This document shows positions 60,905-64,000 of a stretch of DNA of 64,000 bases, in pieces; position 1 is the first letter of the stretch, and every line of letters begins with the position of its first letter. The stretch covers positions 22,458,302 through 22,522,301 of the forward strand of contig CM028931.1 in NCBI GenBank assembly GCA_016801845.1, given 5' to 3'. Under the pieces are notes generated by a model. It did not search any database and had not been told where the DNA came from. It worked only from the letters and a program-made list of their open reading frames with translations. The DNA comes from Polydactylus sextarius. Its lineage: Eukaryota > Chordata > Actinopteri > Polynemidae. Both the position numbers and the translations under genes were made by a program.

Positions 60905-61020
60905 GTTCATCACTGATCTCGCCATTCATTATAAACCCTTCAGGTTTTTTTGGGGTTGTAAGGCGTGACAAAGGCGCTATGGTTTTCCTGAGTGGGCGGG
61001 GGAAATTTTTGTTTGTTAAT
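60905..61020 (-). promoter_or_regulatory. Chemokine promoter with TATA-like box
   Basis: On the minus strand TTTATAATG at about 60930 sits about 85 bases before the start codon, suiting a short 5' leader. Upstream lie a GC box (complement of GGGCGGGG near 60998) and AAATTTCCCCC, a partial kappa-B-like word. Confidence 0.4.
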
Positions 61021-61079
61021 TTTTTTAGGTAGAGATTAGATCTTCTATATCTGTACAACTTGGTTTTATGTTACGTCAC

Positions 61080-62300
61080 TTTTGTGTATTTTTTACAGTA
61101 TTTTATCCAGATATCTTCAAGACCTTCAAGATTTTGTCCATCCTTTGGTTGTTTTATTTAAAATTCATAACATCAAATTGTCTTTTTTGGCCTCTTGAAC
61201 ACAACATCTCAAAAGCTTTTTGGCAAATGTTCACCTGGACTTGACAATAGAGGTGTTAGGTTGTGACGGTCAATGGTGATGACCTCGCAAAACATCAACG
61301 ACACCTCTTCAGACGAGTCCGGGTTTGATCTGTCAGGGTCTGCCTTCAGTTTGTTTGCTGTCTCAGGAGACATTTTGGGTCATTTCCTGTTTCATTTCAA
61401 AATTATCTTTCCTCAGTTCTTCCCTTGTGTTCTACTTCCTCTTGGAGTCCCTGACCCCACCCTGATGTCCTGCACCTGTATCTTGTTGTCAATGATATCT
61501 CACTTCCTGTCACATGTTTCTGGAACACATGTAAAAGTCAGACTTTCTCGACTCAGTACAGTAAAGGCCATGGTTGACATCAATGACAACTTTTCATATA
61601 GTCCAGGTTTGATCTGTCATGGTCTAATTCATTTCTACTTCCTGTTAGAGTATCTGACCGACCCTGGTTTTATGCGCTTGCGTCCTGTCGTCAATAATAT
61701 CTCACTTCCTGTCACAAACTTTCACCAGGACTCAACAATTGACTCGTTAGATTTTTGGACGATCAAAGTCCAACGTCACTATGACCTGAAAAATCATCTT
61801 TTCAGCCTCTCGAACACAAAATCTTGAAGGACTTTCTGCAAATTTTCACCTGGGGCCTCATTTGTAAACGTTGCGTATGCACAAAAGAATGTGCATGCCA
61901 CTTTGTACGCAAACTTTGGGACTTATAAATAAGCAAACAAACAGGAATCTTGAAGAACTTTCTGCCAATGTTCAACTGGATTCAACAATGGACTAATTAG
62001 ATTGTCATGATCCGTGGTAATGACCTTGTGAAACATGTTTTGGGTCTATAAGAGAAGGTATGATGCATGTTACCTGTACAGGGACCTGTCAACAACTTGT
62101 CTGCTCCTGGAATACACATAAAATCAGACATACTTGACTCGGTACACCATCTTCACCTGGACTCAACAATTGACCCGTTAGACCCAACCCATTAGTCACT
62201 ATGGCCTCAAAAAAAAAATATGTTTTTGGCCTCTGGAACTCAACGTTGGTCAATGGTAATGTCTCTACAAAATGTAATTTTGAGTGATTTCCTGTTTTAT
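61080..62300. repeat. Four diverged copies of a local repeat unit
   Basis: A block (T)TCACCTGGACTCAACAATTG, then a GTTAGA-like word and a CACTATGACCT-like word recurs near 61235, 61725, 61965 and 62155. CACTTCCTGTCACA and GGCCTCT(T/G)GAAC blocks lie between them. No stable reading frame is shared. Confidence 0.55.
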
Positions 62301-63140
62301 TTGAAAATATTTTTTTCCTTGTGTCTTGTTTTGTCTTTTACTTCCTGTTTGAGTACCTGACCCTATCCATCCATCCGAAAGGATACACCTAGATGTGAAG
62401 GGTTACACGTAAAAGAAAGACCTAAAACACAAGAAAGAATTGGTTCCGAAGGGTCCAACTTCTGTTCAACTCTCTCCTTCTTCTGATCACCGGTTAATCA
62501 CCAACACCTGGACCACCTCATCACCTGGATCACCCTCTCCTGGCTTAGGACTACTTAAACCCCTCAGTGACGATACCTGTTCTGTTCCTGCACCTGAGGT
62601 CCGTCGCGTCTCTCTCTTTCCCCATGTCCCTCACATCAACGAGACAAAGTGCGTAGATGTCAAGTAAGGAAAGAATAGTTTGAGGTTTTAGGGGCGAATG
62701 TGTCAGACATCTGTGGCAAGTAAAAGATTCCAGTTAAAAACTCATCTTGGTTTGTCCCTTCAATTTCCCCGACTTATGAAACATCTGTGGTGCACACTGA
62801 AGACTGAATGTGATGTTCACAAGATAAACTTTACAGTTTTATGGAGCATTATAGATAATATCAGTCACCGCAAAACATCAGTTGTGATGTCTCAGCCTTT
62901 TTGTCAGAAAGTCATCCGGTGGGAGGGGAAGATCGGTGCAGTTTTTTTGTTTTTTGTTTTGTTTTTTTTTTTTTAAAAAAAGATTAAATCTACTGTATCT
63001 TTACATCTTGGCCTCGCAAAATGTAATCTTGAATCATTTCTTGTTTTGTTTTAGAATTAGTTTTTTCCATGTTTCTTGTCGTCTCACCTAAATCAAACAG
63101 GGCTTTTCCACTTGAACCGTAGATAGATAATCAAAGTATA
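62300..63140. other. Intergenic sequence, no gene supported
   Basis: Open frames at 62440-62667 and 62698-62976 lack recognisable motifs. Poly-T/poly-A lies near 62945-62982. Confidence 0.4.
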
Positions 63141-63149
63141 ATCTGTTTC

Positions 63150-63610
63150 TTTTCTTCTTCTACTGTTTATTGGAAGTAGTATCCTAATAATCAGAAAGCT
63201 TGAACCATAGATAGATACTGGCCTTTTCCTCTAGCACCTACTCAATTCGACTCTACTCGGTTTATAGTGTTTTCTACAAGTGGTTTCTTGCTTGGTTAGC
63301 TTACGATGAGCTAGGCTATCTTACAAAAGGTGGTTGGTTATTTTCATTGACGCTTCTCTCATCTCAACTCGCTTGGGCCGACTTTCTGTTCACGTCACGT
63401 TTTTAGTATCGGCTCAGCTCGATTGGGCCTCCCCAGCCGAGTAGGTGCTAAACAGTACCAGGTACTAGCAGTAGAACCAAGAGTAGAGTCGAGTAGAGCT
63501 GTGTGGTGCTAGTGGAAAAGGCCAGTATCTATCTATCTATCTATCTATGGTTCATACTTTTTGATTAATAGGATACTACTTCTAATAAACAGTAGAAGAA
63601 GAAATTAAAC
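63150..63610. mobile_element. Family E hairpin enclosing a family D element
   Basis: Left arm TTCTTCTTCTACTGTTTATT, GGAAGTAGTATCCTAATAAT and CCATAGATAGATACTGGCC; right arm GGCCAGTATCTATCTATC, GGTTCATAC, TTAATAGGATACTACTTC and AATAAACAGTAGAAGAAG. The centre (63223-63520) is a family D element with CTTTTCC / GGAAAAG ends. Confidence 0.7.
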
Positions 63611-63614
63611 TGAT

Positions 63615-63805
63615 AAAATCTATATTTCTATCTATCTATGATTCAAACTTTCTGACAAATAGCAGGATACTACTTCCAATAAACAGTAGAAGAAGAAAGG
63701 AAACTGATAATATCTATATTTCTGTCTATCTATGATTCAAACTTTCTGACAAATAGCAGGATACTACTTCCAATAAACAGTAGAAGAAGAAAAGAAACAA
63801 AAGAT
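63615..63805. mobile_element. Two tandem right arms of family E
   Basis: Two near-identical units of about 90 bases, each TATCTATGATTCAAACTTTC, TGACAAATAGCAGGATACTA and CCAATAAACAGTAGAAGAAG. No left arms are paired with them inside the window. Confidence 0.7.
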
Positions 63806-64000
63806 ATTGTGATTATCTACAAAGATATCAAATGACATTGTGTTCCTACACATTAAAAGAAACAGTTCTAAAGGATCCAAAGTCTGTTCTACAAAGACAG
63901 AATTGTTGGTTTCTCTTTACGTCACAAGTTAATTTCCCCGATGTATGAAAATCTGTCATGCAGACTTTAAAGTGCTGGAGACATTGTGAAGATCTTATCA

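Noticed and set aside
61273..61827. 184-codon open frame
   Set aside because: Lies in the four-copy local repeat; no domain, no splice context and no start signal support.

Overview
The window is nuclear DNA of a ray-finned fish, most likely a percomorph-type teleost. Genes are split by GT-AG introns, many of them short (42 to 600 bp). Protein matches are to vertebrate families. The intergenic DNA carries short inverted-repeat elements, microsatellites and a minisatellite. There is no operon, tRNA, rRNA, CRISPR array or prokaryotic mobile element. All exon models were joined by hand from splice sites and reading phase. Gene names rest on remembered family sequences, not on a search.

Layout. 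At 1-1522 (+) are the last five exons of an olfactomedin-4-like secreted glycoprotein gene whose start lies outside the window. At 4.7-5.8 kb are two duplicated exon-like modules bounded by splice signals, perhaps a non-coding spliced RNA. At 6812-30568 (-) is a complete 24-coding-exon anoctamin-1 (ano1, TMEM16A calcium-activated chloride channel) gene of 970 codons with every calcium-coordinating residue kept. At 30.6-39.2 kb is a gene-poor spacer with repeats and a very AT-rich block. At 39517-42507 (+) is a three-exon tmem263 gene with a CpG-rich promoter; its introns are largely transposon. At 42.8-44.0 kb is a transposon-like element carrying a 31-bp minisatellite. At 44-51.9 kb are repeats and microsatellites. 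At 51929-57141 (-) is a chst1 (keratan sulfate 6-O-sulfotransferase) gene cut into five coding exons, plus a likely leader exon near 58.3 kb. At 59868-60847 (-) is a compact three-exon CC chemokine gene. From 61 to 64 kb only repeats are seen.

The genes do not form a functional unit: an extracellular glycoprotein, an ion channel, a small membrane protein, a Golgi sulfotransferase and an immune signalling peptide. The striking content is the repeat landscape. At least seven short element families (called A to G here) recur, with nesting, foldback structure, microsatellite cores and one apparent element-minisatellite chimera. Several sit within a few tens of bases of splice sites. No convincing new enzymatic or defence system was seen.
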